A stretch of DNA of 55,281 nucleotides from Rhodoferax sp. (GCA_030682475.1 JAUXOA010000031.1:1-55281); one strand, 5' to 3'. Counted from the first letter of the stretch, positions 17,431-26,729 are shown. The notes: generated by a model not told the origin, from the letters alone. Made by a program: numbers and translations.

Positions 17431-19209
17431 TCAGGCAACGATCGCCTGCATGGCCAGTTTTTCAAATTCGTGCAATGGCACGGGCTTGCCATACAGATAG
17501 CCCTGGTAGCTTAGGCAGCCAAACCGCTCAAGGCAGGCGCGCTGCTCTTCAGTCTCGACGCCCTCGGCGATCACTGCCACCCCCAGGTTGTTGGCCATGC
17601 CGATGATGGTTTGCACAATGACGGCGTCAAGGTGGTTGCTGACAATGTTGTTCACAAAACTTCGGTCAATTTTGAGTTGTTGAATGGGCAGCTTGGTCAG
17701 GCGGGCCAGCGAGGAATACCCGGTGCCAAAGTCATCCATCGAAAAGTAGATGCCATGCTGGTTCAAGGCGGTCATCTTATCAATAGTATCAGCAATGTTG
17801 TGCAGTACCAGGCTCTCGGTCAGCTCCAGCTTGAGCCGTTGCGGGTTAACTCCGGTTTGCGCCAATATCTTGTCTACCACAGCAACGAAGTCGGGCTGAC
17901 GAAACTGGCGCGGACTGACGTTGACCGAGAGTAGCAAATTCTCGGTCGCCGGGTTGCTCGCCCATACCTTGAGTTGTTCACACGCCGTGCGCAATACCCA
18001 TTCGCCAATCGGCACAATAAGCCCTGACTCTTCAGCAATTGGAATGAACTGGTCGGGGAACACCAGGCCGCGTTGGGGATGCTGCCAACGCAGCAACACT
18101 TCGGCGCCCAGTACACCTTGCGCGCTGTCGATCTGTATCTGGTAATGCAACTCGAGTTGATTGCCTGCCAGTGCCTCACGCAGCTCGGATTCCAGTGCCA
18201 TGCGTGTTTCCAGTGCGGCCTGTATTTGGGGGTCGTAAAAACGCAGGGCATTGCGCCCGCTGTTCTTGGCCTGGTACATGGAGCTTTCAGCGCGTTTGAG
18301 CAGCTCATCGAGGCTAGAGTTTTGCCCCAGAAACAGGCACAGCCCGATGCTGGCGGAACTGTGGTGAAGCTGATTTTCCAGCATGCACGGCTGGTTGATG
18401 GCTGCCATAATTTTTTCACAGACCGCGCGCGCCTGCAGTGCGGCCTGCGCTTCGTCCGGGCTCAAATCAAGCAGCATGACGACGAACTCGTCGCCACCCA
18501 GACGAGCCACCGTGTCGGCCTGGCGAACGCAGGACTGGGTACGCAGTGCGATCTCTACCAGCAGGCGGTCGCCGACATCGTGACCACGGCTGTCGTTGAT
18601 GTTCTTGAAATTGTCCATATCCAGCATCAGCACGGCGCCATACAGATGGTTGCGCGTGCTCACTGACAGCGCCTGTTGCAATCGGTCACGTAGCAGCCGC
18701 CGGTTGGGCAGTTTGGTGAGGGGGTCGTAGAACGCAAGTTGGTGAATTGCCGCTTGGTCTGCACCCAGTTTGGTTTGCATCTCCTTGAGCGCCCGCAGCA
18801 CCTGGCTGATTTCGTCCCTGCCTTCAATGGTGATCGGGGCGTCGTACTGGCCATGCGAGATTTTTTTGAAAATGGCGATGACCTGTTTAAGCGGATTGAC
18901 GATGGACGTGGTCAATATCAAACCGAGCCAGCTCATGATGAGAATAGCCACGCCCAGCGCTCCGAACGCCAGCAGACGCATGTTCTCAAAGCGTATGACG
19001 CCATTGAGGTAGGCTTCATGCGAAGCTTTGAACTGCAGTTGGTCCAGGGCTTGAAGGTCGGGGCCGGCTGGGTCGTAAAGCGCCTGCGCGCCGATCGTCA
19101 GCAGGACGATTGACACTGCCAAACCAAGCAGCGTGAGCAAGCGCACGCCAACGTTGAGGTTGCGCAACAGTTGGGCAGCGCGGGAATGAAAGTTTTCAAG
19201 TAGTTTCAA
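17431..19209 (-). CDS. Membrane GGDEF/EAL c-di-GMP signalling protein, 592 aa
   Basis: Two membrane segments (about residues 22-45 and 78-100) with a short periplasmic loop, a HAMP-like region (about 101-155), GGDEF domain (about 160-330) and EAL domain (about 335-590). The GGDEF motif is intact with an RQAD inhibitory site five residues before it. The EAL signature is EVL (LGAEVLLRWQ), but NVSP, ELTES, MDDFGTG, LKID and AEGVET are all there, so phosphodiesterase activity remains plausible. Net direction of c-di-GMP turnover cannot be decided. Downstream ycgR and the upstream FliA-type promoter tie it to motility control. Confidence 0.93.
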   Translation of the reverse strand: MKLLENFHSRAAQLLRNLNVGVRLLTLLGLAVSIVLLTIGAQALYDPAGPDLQALDQLQFKASHEAYLNGVIRFENMRLLAFGALGVAILIMSWLGLILTTSIVNPLKQVIAIFKKISHGQYDAPITIEGRDEISQVLRALKEMQTKLGADQAAIHQLAFYDPLTKLPNRRLLRDRLQQALSVSTRNHLYGAVLMLDMDNFKNINDSRGHDVGDRLLVEIALRTQSCVRQADTVARLGGDEFVVMLLDLSPDEAQAALQARAVCEKIMAAINQPCMLENQLHHSSASIGLCLFLGQNSSLDELLKRAESSMYQAKNSGRNALRFYDPQIQAALETRMALESELREALAGNQLELHYQIQIDSAQGVLGAEVLLRWQHPQRGLVFPDQFIPIAEESGLIVPIGEWVLRTACEQLKVWASNPATENLLLSVNVSPRQFRQPDFVAVVDKILAQTGVNPQRLKLELTESLVLHNIADTIDKMTALNQHGIYFSMDDFGTGYSSLARLTKLPIQQLKIDRSFVNNIVSNHLDAVIVQTIIGMANNLGVAVIAEGVETEEQRACLERFGCLSYQGYLYGKPVPLHEFEKLAMQAIVA

Positions 19210-19260
19210 AGCATGGCCCTCAGTTATTCCGGAAATATGCCGTTATCCCTTGTAGAGAGT

Positions 19261-19324
19261 GTCAGGCGCCTGGCGCTGCTGACGATCTCGTCCATCACCT
19301 TGCCCGCTTCGGTCACCTGTTTGA
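19261..19324 (-). pseudogene. Remnant of a chemoreceptor signalling domain
   Basis: On the minus strand this encodes QVTEAGKVMDEIVSSARRLT, aligning without gaps to [20 protein letters not shown] of the three receptors at 0-6 kb. About 64 bp survive; no start, no further similarity on either side. It lies between a FliA-type promoter and the GGDEF/EAL gene, so a receptor gene probably once followed that promoter and was deleted. Confidence 0.75.
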
Positions 19325-19383
19325 AGCAAGTAACTGATCAGGAAAGCAAATGAGAGGTCTGGAGAACTTTCTCTCACACCGAT

Positions 19384-19410
19384 CTAACGGCAGAATACGG
19401 AAAAACTTTA
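19384..19410 (-). promoter_or_regulatory. FliA (sigma28) promoter upstream of the GGDEF/EAL gene
   Basis: Minus strand: TAAAGTTT (19410-19403), 11-nt spacer, GCCGTTAG (19391-19384). 14 of 16 consensus positions. The first gene downstream is the GGDEF/EAL protein (start 19209), giving a leader of about 165 nt that includes the receptor remnant. Confidence 0.78.
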
Positions 19411-19488
19411 GGAAAAACTTGGCCTGACCGTCATTTAGTTCAAATTTAACGTGAAAGACACCCCTCGCAAGGCGATACACCCCCTGGC

Positions 19489-19518
19489 CTGAGCCCGTCG
19501 AAGGGCTCGCAATGACGA
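19489..19518. repeat. Short palindromic repeat
   Basis: GAGCCC-gtcgaa-GGGCTC followed by GCAATGACGAG; it shares the CGCAATGAC end with the 52-bp repeats at 4205 and 7068 and the GTCGAAG core with the palindrome inside ileS at 44536. Intergenic, downstream of fliA. Confidence 0.6.
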
Positions 19519-19534
19519 GACTGGTATGTTCGAA

Positions 19535-19556
19535 AATTTCCGGCCCCTAAGCCGGA
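19535..19556 (-). terminator. Possible terminator of the flh-fliA transcript
   Basis: Minus strand TCCGGC-ttaggg-GCCGGA followed by AATTTTC, 10 bp after the fliA stop. The stem is 6 bp and the T-tract short, so only a moderate call. Confidence 0.4.
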
Positions 19557-19565
19557 CGCTGTTGA

Positions 19566-20330
19566 TCAGCGCGGGCTGGGCAGCGATTCAAACGACTCGC
19601 GCAGGCTGCTGCGCAAGCGGCTGATGGCCTGGCTGTGGAGCTGGCAAACGCGCGACTGGGTGACCTCCAGCACGGCACCGATCTCCCGAAGGTTCAGCTC
19701 TTCTTCGTAGTACAGATTGAGTAGCAGCCGCTCACGTTCCGGCAGGCGTTCGATGGCTTCAATCAACAGACGCCGGAAGTCACCTTTGAGAAGCTTCGTC
19801 AGCGGCTCGTCGACCAGGCCCCGGCCATCCTGGCTTTGTCGGTCAAGAAAACTATTTTCCCTGTTTTCCTGCTCGCCTCGATCAAAGTCTTCGTAATACA
19901 CCAGTTGGCAGCCGTGAATCTCCTGCAACAGTTGTTGATAGGCATCGAGTGACAGCTTGAGCTCCTGCGCGATCTCGCCGTCGGTGGGCGCGCGCCCCAG
20001 CTTTTGTTCCTGGGCATGAACCGCCGTCGAGACGCTGCGCGAGGACTGCCGCAAGCCGCGTGGTACCCAATCATTGGCACGCAGTTCGTCCAGCATGGCA
20101 CCGCGGATACGCTGACTGGCGTAGGTGTCGAATTTGGCCCCCCGGTCATCCTGATAACGGTTGGCGGCATCGAGCAAACCCATCATGCCGACCTGGATCA
20201 GGTCATCGAGTTCGACGCTGGCCGGCAGCTTGGCAATCAGTTGCAAGGCCAGGCGCCGCACCAACGGTGTGTATTGCGTCAGCAAATCCGATGAGCCGGA
20301 CTTGTCGATCTTCCCCTGGGATGTGTACAT
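19566..20330 (-). CDS. fliA: Flagellar sigma factor FliA (sigma28)
   Basis: 254-residue sigma factor. Region 2 carries DDLIQVGMMGLLDAANRYQD and FDTYASQRIRGAMLDELRA then DWVPR; region 3 follows; region 4 has LPERERLLLNLYYEEELNLR and the helix-turn-helix EIGAVLEVTQSRVCQLHSQA. Start set at MYTSQGKIDK (20330), with GGGAG upstream; the longer frame (12 codons more) lacks a ribosome site. It is last in the flhB-flhA-flhF-flhG-fliA order, and its target boxes occur at 7.1, 15.7 and 19.4 kb. Confidence 0.97.
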   Translation of the reverse strand: MYTSQGKIDKSGSSDLLTQYTPLVRRLALQLIAKLPASVELDDLIQVGMMGLLDAANRYQDDRGAKFDTYASQRIRGAMLDELRANDWVPRGLRQSSRSVSTAVHAQEQKLGRAPTDGEIAQELKLSLDAYQQLLQEIHGCQLVYYEDFDRGEQENRENSFLDRQSQDGRGLVDEPLTKLLKGDFRRLLIEAIERLPERERLLLNLYYEEELNLREIGAVLEVTQSRVCQLHSQAISRLRSSLRESFESLPSPR

Positions 20331-20391
20331 TGAGGATTTCTCCCGCTTTCTTAACGATAGTGGCATTCGAACGTGGACGGCTGCATCAGCA

Positions 20392-21090
20392 TTAATGTAT
20401 CTCCAATAGAGGATGGGCTTCGTGGCTGACAGCGACGAAGGGAGGCCGTGAGGGCGTGCGGCTTCCCGACCGGCAAGCCGGCCACTGTAGCAAATCAGAT
20501 GCGATCTGGCGAAAGTCGATGGCGGCCGGACTGGTTTGAAAGGCTTCGACGACGGTCAAATTCAGTCGCTGGGCCTGGGCCAGACGCGGGTCAGCCCGCA
20601 CCCAGCCAGCGGGCTCCAGCGTCAGCGCGAGATAGCGGTTGCCGGTGTGCGCCAGATTGGCCAGTATGCGTTGCGCCTCGGCCGCGTCGGTGGCGTAGTT
20701 GACCAGCACGCGCAAGCGCTGTAGCGCATGGGCGTAGTGAAGCCGCTTGATGCAGGCATAGGACGCCGTGATCGACGCTGCATTGGGCTGCAACACCACA
20801 AGAACGTTATCTGCCTGGGCGGCCAGTGGCGACAGCGCGCCTTCCTGGTCGAGCACCGCATCGATCAACACCAGTCGTCCCTCGCGCTGGCCGGGGCTTG
20901 ACTGCGCCCCGCTGCGCTCATCGAGCAGCAGCACATCCTGGCCCTGTTGCACCAGTGCGGCCGCCAGGTTCAGCGTGACGCTCGTCACGCCGACAGCCGG
21001 TCCACTGCCAACCACGGCCACCAGTCGGCCCGGGCTGCCGGCCATCAGGCGTCGCAACCCATCAGCCTGATCAGTAACCACTTTTCTCAC
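20392..21090 (-). CDS. flhG: FlhG/MinD-like flagellar number regulator with degenerate Walker A
   Basis: 232-residue MinD/ParA-fold protein between flhF and fliA, the standard flhG position. FlhG limits flagellar number by acting on FlhF. Chosen start is the GTG at 21090 (VRKVVTDQADGLRRLM), just after the flhF stop; the frame is open far upstream but that part is antiparallel-in-phase shadow of flhF. DQADGLRRL is the family's N-terminal activator-like motif. The Walker A region reads GSGPAVGVTSVTLNLAAAL in place of KGGxGKT: both lysines are gone, so ATP hydrolysis and ATP-dependent dimerisation are doubtful. The rest keeps the MinD outline (QGQDVLLLDE, then ADNVLVVLQPNAASITASYA). Confidence 0.85.
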   Translation of the reverse strand: MRKVVTDQADGLRRLMAGSPGRLVAVVGSGPAVGVTSVTLNLAAALVQQGQDVLLLDERSGAQSSPGQREGRLVLIDAVLDQEGALSPLAAQADNVLVVLQPNAASITASYACIKRLHYAHALQRLRVLVNYATDAAEAQRILANLAHTGNRYLALTLEPAGWVRADPRLAQAQRLNLTVVEAFQTSPAAIDFRQIASDLLQWPACRSGSRTPSRPPFVAVSHEAHPLLEIH

Positions 21091-21100
21091 TGTGGCCGCC

Positions 21101-23506
21101 TCAAGCTTGCGCCGCAGCCATGCGGGACTGAGGCGACAGGGCCACGCCATCGGTCTCCAGCGCATCCAGCAGCACAAAGAGTTTTTCCAAGCCTTCAAAC
21201 AGCGCAGGGCCCGGCACCGGCTGGCCCGGGCGGACGGACCGACCGGCCAGTTGCGCCAGCGCCTTGCGTGCCGTGTCAGCCCAGACCTCCTGCGCACGTT
21301 GCAGACGAAACACCGTGGTTGACGCCTGTCCGGCAAGCAGCAAACGCTTGCGCGCGGCAGCGTCACCCGGCATGCCACCGTCTTCGAGCTGCAAAATGCC
21401 CTGCTTGAGAAGTTTGAAATAGGGTTCGGCTGCGGTCCGCCAAGCGGACCACTGCGCCATCTGCTGCGCTGTTGCCTGGACGCCGGTACTGGCCAGCAGG
21501 TAGCTGTGCGCCAGCGCTTTACCGCTGTCCGCATCAACCATGCGCCTGACCACACAGCGCAACACCGGAGCGTCTGTTTCTGTGCCAGTAGCGCTGCCCT
21601 TGGGGTCCGGGCGCAGGCTGACCAGCGCTTCTGCCACCGACAGCAAGGCCGGTTTTCTCCGGTACGTGACCGCTTGTGCAGTGCTGAAGGAGAGCCCGGC
21701 GGCCAGTTTGGCCAGCGTTCCCGGCGTGCCGCTTGCAGCGTCCACGATGCGAAGGGCAGCGCTGCCACAGGCGGCCCATTGAAGACCGCTGGACTGCCAC
21801 TCATGGAGCAGCCCGGGTGCCGGGATATGGGCCAACAGATGAACGACGGGTTTGCCTAATTTGAGCTGCTGTACCCAGCCAGCTTGCCGCATGCCGGGCT
21901 GCGCCGGGTCGGCCAGCAACTGGTGCGGCGCAGCGAAGGGCAGGCCGCTGCGGTCCGACAGCAGCAGGGTGCTGGCGAGCACACGGGAATCAGCAACATC
22001 CGCCGATGCGAGACTTATCTCGCCGGCGACCGCCAACACGCAGTCTGCGCAACTGCTGGCGATGTCGGTTAAAGCTTGTGCTAGCAGGGTTTGCGCAATC
22101 GTTTTTCCACCAACCTGGTCGTCGCCGAGCTTGCGCCAGAGTGCGCGGGTTTCCTCAAAGCCGATCTGGCCGGTGGCAAGCGCACTCGCATTGGCAGCGA
22201 GCTCCTGCGCATTGTGAGTCAGCGCCCGGATCAGTTGCTGGCATTGCAAACGTAAACGCTCGCTGACCGCCTCTGCCGCAGCCACCTCTACCAGAGGCGC
22301 CAGTTGTTCGGCAAGATCGGCCTCACCGGGGACGAACAGTGCGCTTGGGCTTTTGGCCTGAAACACGCTGTCAATCAGCGCACTGCGGTCGACCAGTATC
22401 AGGTGCTCCGGGACCTTCTGGCCGTTAGCGATATAGTGCACCGGCAATTGGTGGCGAATCGCCATGTCAATCAGCGCACCGGGGTGTGTGGCCTCGTCAA
22501 CTTTGGTGAAGATGCAACCGGCCAGGTCTTTGCCCGCCACCGTCTGCTCGCCGTGGCGGTAGGCTTGCACCACTTCGTTGAGCGTGTCTCCATGGCTGGT
22601 AGCGTTGAGCAGCAGCAGGCGTTTGACCGGGCGACTGGCACCGCACAGCATGGCGATCTGGTCGGAGACGGCGCGGTCGCGCTGGCTCATGCCGACCGTG
22701 TCAATCAGCACCATATGCTTGTCGCGCAGGTCCGCCAGCACCCGATCCAGGTCGGCTGCGTCTTTGACGGCATGTACCGTCACGCCCAGAATCTGGCCAT
22801 AGATGCGCAACTGCTCATAGGCGCCGATCCGGTAGCTGTCGGTGGTGACCAGCGCCAACTTCTCCGACCCGAAACGCATGACGTAGCGCGCAGCCAGCTT
22901 GGCGGTGGTGGTGGTCTTGCCAACCCCCGTCGGCCCCACCAGTGCGTAGACACCGCCCTCGTCCATCAGTGCGTTTTCATTCTCGAGCAGGGGCATCTGG
23001 CGTGCCAGCTCCGACTTGACATAGTCCATGCCACTGGCATAACTCTGACCGGTGGGCAGGTTTTCCAGCAAATCTTTGGCCAGGCGGGCGCTGAAGCCGG
23101 CACCGAGTAGCGTACGCAGCAAGTGTCCGCGTACCGGGTCACTCCTTTGCTTTTCGTTCCACGACAGGCCGGCCAACTGCTCTTCAATCATGCCGCGCAT
23201 CGAATGGATTTCCCGCAGAACACTGTGGTCATCGCTAGCGCTGACGGCGACCGGCCGCAACGGTTTGAGCGCTGAGGGCGGGGGGGCAGGCGGCTGGCTG
23301 GGAGAGGCAGGTAGCGGTGCCGGAGTCGTCGTCCCGGCGTCTGGCTGTTCCAGCATCCCCACGATTTCTACGCCGTCGGCGGTCACGCGGTTCGATAGAA
23401 CGATGGCGTCGGGCCCCAGTCTTTCGCGTAAAAGGCGCAGCGCCTCGCGACTGGAGGGCGCAATGATCTTACAGGTAGAGGTACTGATTTGCGTAGGGGT
23501 ATTCAA
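21101..23506 (-). CDS. flhF: Flagellar SRP-like GTPase FlhF with long C-terminal extension
   Basis: 801 residues, well above the roughly 370-500 usual for FlhF. N-terminal B domain (SSREALRLLRERLGPDAIVL), Pro-rich linker (about 60-100), then the SRP-type NG domain: G1 ALVGPTGVGKTTTTAKLAAR, TTDSYRIGAYEQL, LIDTVGMSQRD, and TKVDEATHPGALIDMA, ending near residue 400. The remaining 380 or so residues have no motif I recognise and are helical, Ala/Leu-rich. FlhF places the flagellum and recruits FliF. It overlaps the flhA stop region by 4 bp. Confidence 0.94.
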   Translation of the reverse strand: MNTPTQISTSTCKIIAPSSREALRLLRERLGPDAIVLSNRVTADGVEIVGMLEQPDAGTTTPAPLPASPSQPPAPPPSALKPLRPVAVSASDDHSVLREIHSMRGMIEEQLAGLSWNEKQRSDPVRGHLLRTLLGAGFSARLAKDLLENLPTGQSYASGMDYVKSELARQMPLLENENALMDEGGVYALVGPTGVGKTTTTAKLAARYVMRFGSEKLALVTTDSYRIGAYEQLRIYGQILGVTVHAVKDAADLDRVLADLRDKHMVLIDTVGMSQRDRAVSDQIAMLCGASRPVKRLLLLNATSHGDTLNEVVQAYRHGEQTVAGKDLAGCIFTKVDEATHPGALIDMAIRHQLPVHYIANGQKVPEHLILVDRSALIDSVFQAKSPSALFVPGEADLAEQLAPLVEVAAAEAVSERLRLQCQQLIRALTHNAQELAANASALATGQIGFEETRALWRKLGDDQVGGKTIAQTLLAQALTDIASSCADCVLAVAGEISLASADVADSRVLASTLLLSDRSGLPFAAPHQLLADPAQPGMRQAGWVQQLKLGKPVVHLLAHIPAPGLLHEWQSSGLQWAACGSAALRIVDAASGTPGTLAKLAAGLSFSTAQAVTYRRKPALLSVAEALVSLRPDPKGSATGTETDAPVLRCVVRRMVDADSGKALAHSYLLASTGVQATAQQMAQWSAWRTAAEPYFKLLKQGILQLEDGGMPGDAAARKRLLLAGQASTTVFRLQRAQEVWADTARKALAQLAGRSVRPGQPVPGPALFEGLEKLFVLLDALETDGVALSPQSRMAAAQA

Positions 23507-25590
23507 GCTTTTCCTCCAATGGTGGCGGTAACTTTGATGGTGCTGGCGTCAGGTATTTCAGCGTGAGAAAGTACCTTCAACTGCGGCAGACTGCGGCGTA
23601 AAAAGCGGGCCAACAAGACGCGCAGCGGATGTTGCACCACCAGAACCGGCGCCAGCCCCAGTTCCGCCTGCCGCGCCATGGCCGACTGGGTTTCTCGCAG
23701 CAGGCTGTCGGCCAGGCCGGGCTCAAGCCCCTTGCTGTTGCTCAGGGCCTGCAGCAGCACGCGGTCAAGCGCTGCGTCCAGGCCCATGACCTGTAGTTCC
23801 TCATTGCCCGGAAAAATTTGCTGGATGATTGCGCGACCCAGTGCCAGCCGGATCAAGGACGTCAACTCGGTGGTATCGGTCACCGTCGGTGCATGCTCGG
23901 CAAGCACATCAAGAATGGTTCGCATGTCGCGGATCGGCACGCCCTCATCGAGCAGGTTCTGCAGCACCTTTTGCAAGGTCGTGAGTGACAATGTTTTGGG
24001 CACCAGATCGCCGACCAGCATCGGCGATTCCTTGCCAATACGGTCCAGCAACTGCTGCACCTCCTGACGCCCGAGCAACTCGGCCGCATGGCCGTGAATG
24101 AGGTGATTCAGGTGCGTCGCCACCACGGTGCTTGCATCGACCACCGTGTAGCCATAAATCTGAGCCTGTTCTCGCAAGCTGCTGTCAATCCAGATGGCCG
24201 GCAAGCCGAATGCCGGGTCCTTGGTCTGGGTACCGGGTAAGGTCGCGCTGACTTGTCCCGGATTGATGGCCATCCATTGGCCGGGTGTTGCCTCGCCGTG
24301 CCCAATCTGGACGCCTTTGAGCTTGACCACATACGCGTTCGGCTTGAGCTCGAGGTTGTCGCGAATATGAACCACGGGCACCAGAAAACCGATGTCCTGT
24401 GCGAACTTTTTACGAATACTTTTGATGCGCCCCAATAATTCACCGTTTTGTGCCCGGTCCACCAGAGAGATCAGCCGGTAGCCGACTTCAAGTCCGAGCG
24501 GGTCCACCAGAGCCACATCGTCCCAAGTGGCCTCCTGCGACTCCACCTCTGCTGGCGCGGGAGCTGCTGCAGCAGCAACGTCAACACCACTCGCGGCACG
24601 TTGCATCCCGCGCCGCCCGAGCCAGATCAGGCTGCCGGCAATGAGCAGGAAGGCGAAATTCGGCATGCCCGGAATCAAGCCCATCATGCCAACAACACCG
24701 GCCGTCAGAAACAACACCTGCGGATTGGCAAACAGTTGCCCGGTGAGTTGTCGGCCCACGTCCTCGTCCGTGGTGACGCGCGACACGATCACGCCGGCCG
24801 CCGTTGAAATCACCAACGCCGGAATTTGCGCGACCAGGCCATCGCCGATGGCAAGCAAGGTGTAGGCCCTGCCCGCCTCCGCGAAACCCATGTCGTGCTG
24901 GAGCATGCCGACGATCAGGCCACCGACGATGTTGATCACCACAATGAGCAGGCCCGCGATGGCATCGCCACGGACGAACTTGCTGGCACCGTCCATCGAG
25001 CCGTAGAAGTCGGCCTCCTGCGCCACTTCCGCACGGCGTTTGCGCGCCACATCCTCACCAATCAGGCCGGCATTGAGGTCTGCGTCGATGGCCATCTGCT
25101 TGCCCGGCATCGCATCGAGCGTGAAACGCGCACCGACTTCGGCAATCCGGCCCGCGCCCTTGGTGATCACCATAAAGTTGATCACCACCAGGATGATGAA
25201 GACCAGGACGCCGACGGCAAAGTTGCCGCCGATCAGAAAATGACCGAAAGCCTCGATCACCTTGCCGGCCGCATCCGGACCGGTGTGGCCCTCCAGCAAC
25301 ACGACGCGGGTGGAAGCAACATTGAGCGACAACCGCAGCAGCGTGGTGAACAGCAGTACAACCGGAAAGGCCGCGAAATCGAGCGCCTTCAGGGTGTACA
25401 TGCTGACCAGCAGAACCATGATGGACAGCGCAATATTGAACGTGAACAGCAGGTCCAGTAAAAACGGCGGCAAGGGCAGAATCATCATGCTGAGGATCAG
25501 GATGATCAGAATGGGGCCGACCAGCCCCTTGCCCTGGTTGCCACTCAACATCAGCTTGGGCAGGCGCCGCAATGTTTCCACCAGTGTCAT
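23503..25590 (-). CDS. flhA: Flagellar export gate protein FlhA
   Basis: 695-residue major export-gate protein. The N-terminal half has about eight membrane helices, with the FHIPEP-family loop ARFTLDAMPGKQMAIDADLN and RRAEVAQEADFYGSMDGASK; the C-terminal half (about 350-695) is the cytoplasmic substrate/chaperone-docking ring, with WIDSSLREQAQIYGYTVVDA. It overlaps flhB by 4 bp upstream and flhF by 4 bp downstream, so translation is likely coupled. Confidence 0.98.
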   Translation of the reverse strand: MTLVETLRRLPKLMLSGNQGKGLVGPILIILILSMMILPLPPFLLDLLFTFNIALSIMVLLVSMYTLKALDFAAFPVVLLFTTLLRLSLNVASTRVVLLEGHTGPDAAGKVIEAFGHFLIGGNFAVGVLVFIILVVINFMVITKGAGRIAEVGARFTLDAMPGKQMAIDADLNAGLIGEDVARKRRAEVAQEADFYGSMDGASKFVRGDAIAGLLIVVINIVGGLIVGMLQHDMGFAEAGRAYTLLAIGDGLVAQIPALVISTAAGVIVSRVTTDEDVGRQLTGQLFANPQVLFLTAGVVGMMGLIPGMPNFAFLLIAGSLIWLGRRGMQRAASGVDVAAAAAPAPAEVESQEATWDDVALVDPLGLEVGYRLISLVDRAQNGELLGRIKSIRKKFAQDIGFLVPVVHIRDNLELKPNAYVVKLKGVQIGHGEATPGQWMAINPGQVSATLPGTQTKDPAFGLPAIWIDSSLREQAQIYGYTVVDASTVVATHLNHLIHGHAAELLGRQEVQQLLDRIGKESPMLVGDLVPKTLSLTTLQKVLQNLLDEGVPIRDMRTILDVLAEHAPTVTDTTELTSLIRLALGRAIIQQIFPGNEELQVMGLDAALDRVLLQALSNSKGLEPGLADSLLRETQSAMARQAELGLAPVLVVQHPLRVLLARFLRRSLPQLKVLSHAEIPDASTIKVTATIGGKA

Positions 25591-26729
25591 GCAGGGCTTC
25601 CCAGGAGATCGAGTGATTCGGGCACCGGCAAGTCCTTCGGCGTGGGCGGCAGCATGCCGCCTTCGCTGCGCCAGCGATGCAGTTGATAAGCCCAGGCCAG
25701 CACTTCAGCCACAGCGGCGTACAAAGCGACAGGAATCTCGGCGTTCAATTGGGTATGCCGGTACAGCGCCCGAGCGAGTGGCGGCGCCTCAAGAATCGGA
25801 ATCTTGTTTTCTTCGGCCATGGCGCGAATGCGCAAGGCCACCAGATCGGTGCCTTTGGCGACCACGCGGGGCGCACCCATTTCCTTGTCCTGGTACTTGA
25901 GTGCCACCGCAAAATGGGTGGGGTTGGTGACGATGATGTCGGCCTTGGGCACTTCGGCCATCATGCGGCGCTTGGCCATCTGCTGTTGCTGCCGGCGGAT
26001 CTGGGACTTGATCTGCGGATCGCCGTCGTTTTCTTTCTGCTCCTGCCGCAAATCCTCGCGTGACATGCGCAGCTTGCGGGCGTGGCTCCACAACTGGTAG
26101 GGCACATCAATTGCCGCCACCAGCAACAGCGAGCCAATAATCAGTGCGCAACTGACGGCCACCAAGCGCAGGGTATGCGGCAGCGCCGCGTGCACCGGCT
26201 CGCTCATCAGCGTCATGATCGAGTCCACATTGCCCGATATGACCCACCAGGCAACGCTGCCGACCAGCAGGGACTTGACGATGGTCTTGAGCAGCTCGGC
26301 CAGTGATTCGGCCGAAAACATGCGCCCGATACCAGCCACCGGATTCAATTTTGAAAACTTGGGCACCAGAGATTTGGCGGATAACAGCCAGCCGCCCAGC
26401 ATCATGGGCGCTACCAGCGCCGCCACCAGCATCACGGCAAACAGCGGCATTAGCGCCTGTAGCGCATGCAGGACGGCGGTGCCGGCTTGCACCATCATGT
26501 GTGAAGCATCGAATGCAGAGGCCCGCTCGAATTGCAAGCCATTGCGCAAGGCACCGCTGAAATGTCCACCGATCATCTCCCCCATGGTCCACAGGCCGCC
26601 GAGGCCCGTTACCAGCATCACAAAGGTAACCAATTCGCGGGACCGAGCGACCTGTCCTTCCTCGCGCGCCTTTTCCAGACGCCCGGGTGAGGCGGGTTCG
26701 GTTTTTTCGAGGTCACTTTCTTCCGCCAT
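25587..26729 (-). CDS. flhB: Flagellar export switch protein FlhB
   Basis: 380-residue export gate and substrate-specificity switch. Charged N-terminus (DLEKTEPASPGRLEKAREEG), four membrane segments between about residues 30 and 210, then the cytoplasmic domain with the self-cleavage site NPTH (IIVTNPTHFAVALKY). Start at the ATG at 26729; an in-frame TTG lies one codon earlier. First of the flhBAFG-fliA run, separated from cheZ by a repeat-bearing gap. Confidence 0.97.
   Translation of the reverse strand: MAEESDLEKTEPASPGRLEKAREEGQVARSRELVTFVMLVTGLGGLWTMGEMIGGHFSGALRNGLQFERASAFDASHMMVQAGTAVLHALQALMPLFAVMLVAALVAPMMLGGWLLSAKSLVPKFSKLNPVAGIGRMFSAESLAELLKTIVKSLLVGSVAWWVISGNVDSIMTLMSEPVHAALPHTLRLVAVSCALIIGSLLLVAAIDVPYQLWSHARKLRMSREDLRQEQKENDGDPQIKSQIRRQQQQMAKRRMMAEVPKADIIVTNPTHFAVALKYQDKEMGAPRVVAKGTDLVALRIRAMAEENKIPILEAPPLARALYRHTQLNAEIPVALYAAVAEVLAWAYQLHRWRSEGGMLPPTPKDLPVPESLDLLGSPA

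Noticed and set aside
17431..19209. Inactive EAL domain because of EVL
   Set aside because: Only the middle residue differs; the metal- and substrate-binding residues further on are all present.
21091..21804. Upstream two thirds of the frame containing flhG
   Set aside because: The first 238 codons overlap flhF in another frame, are Arg/Trp/Cys-rich and lack motifs; MinD-like sequence begins only at the GTG at 21090.
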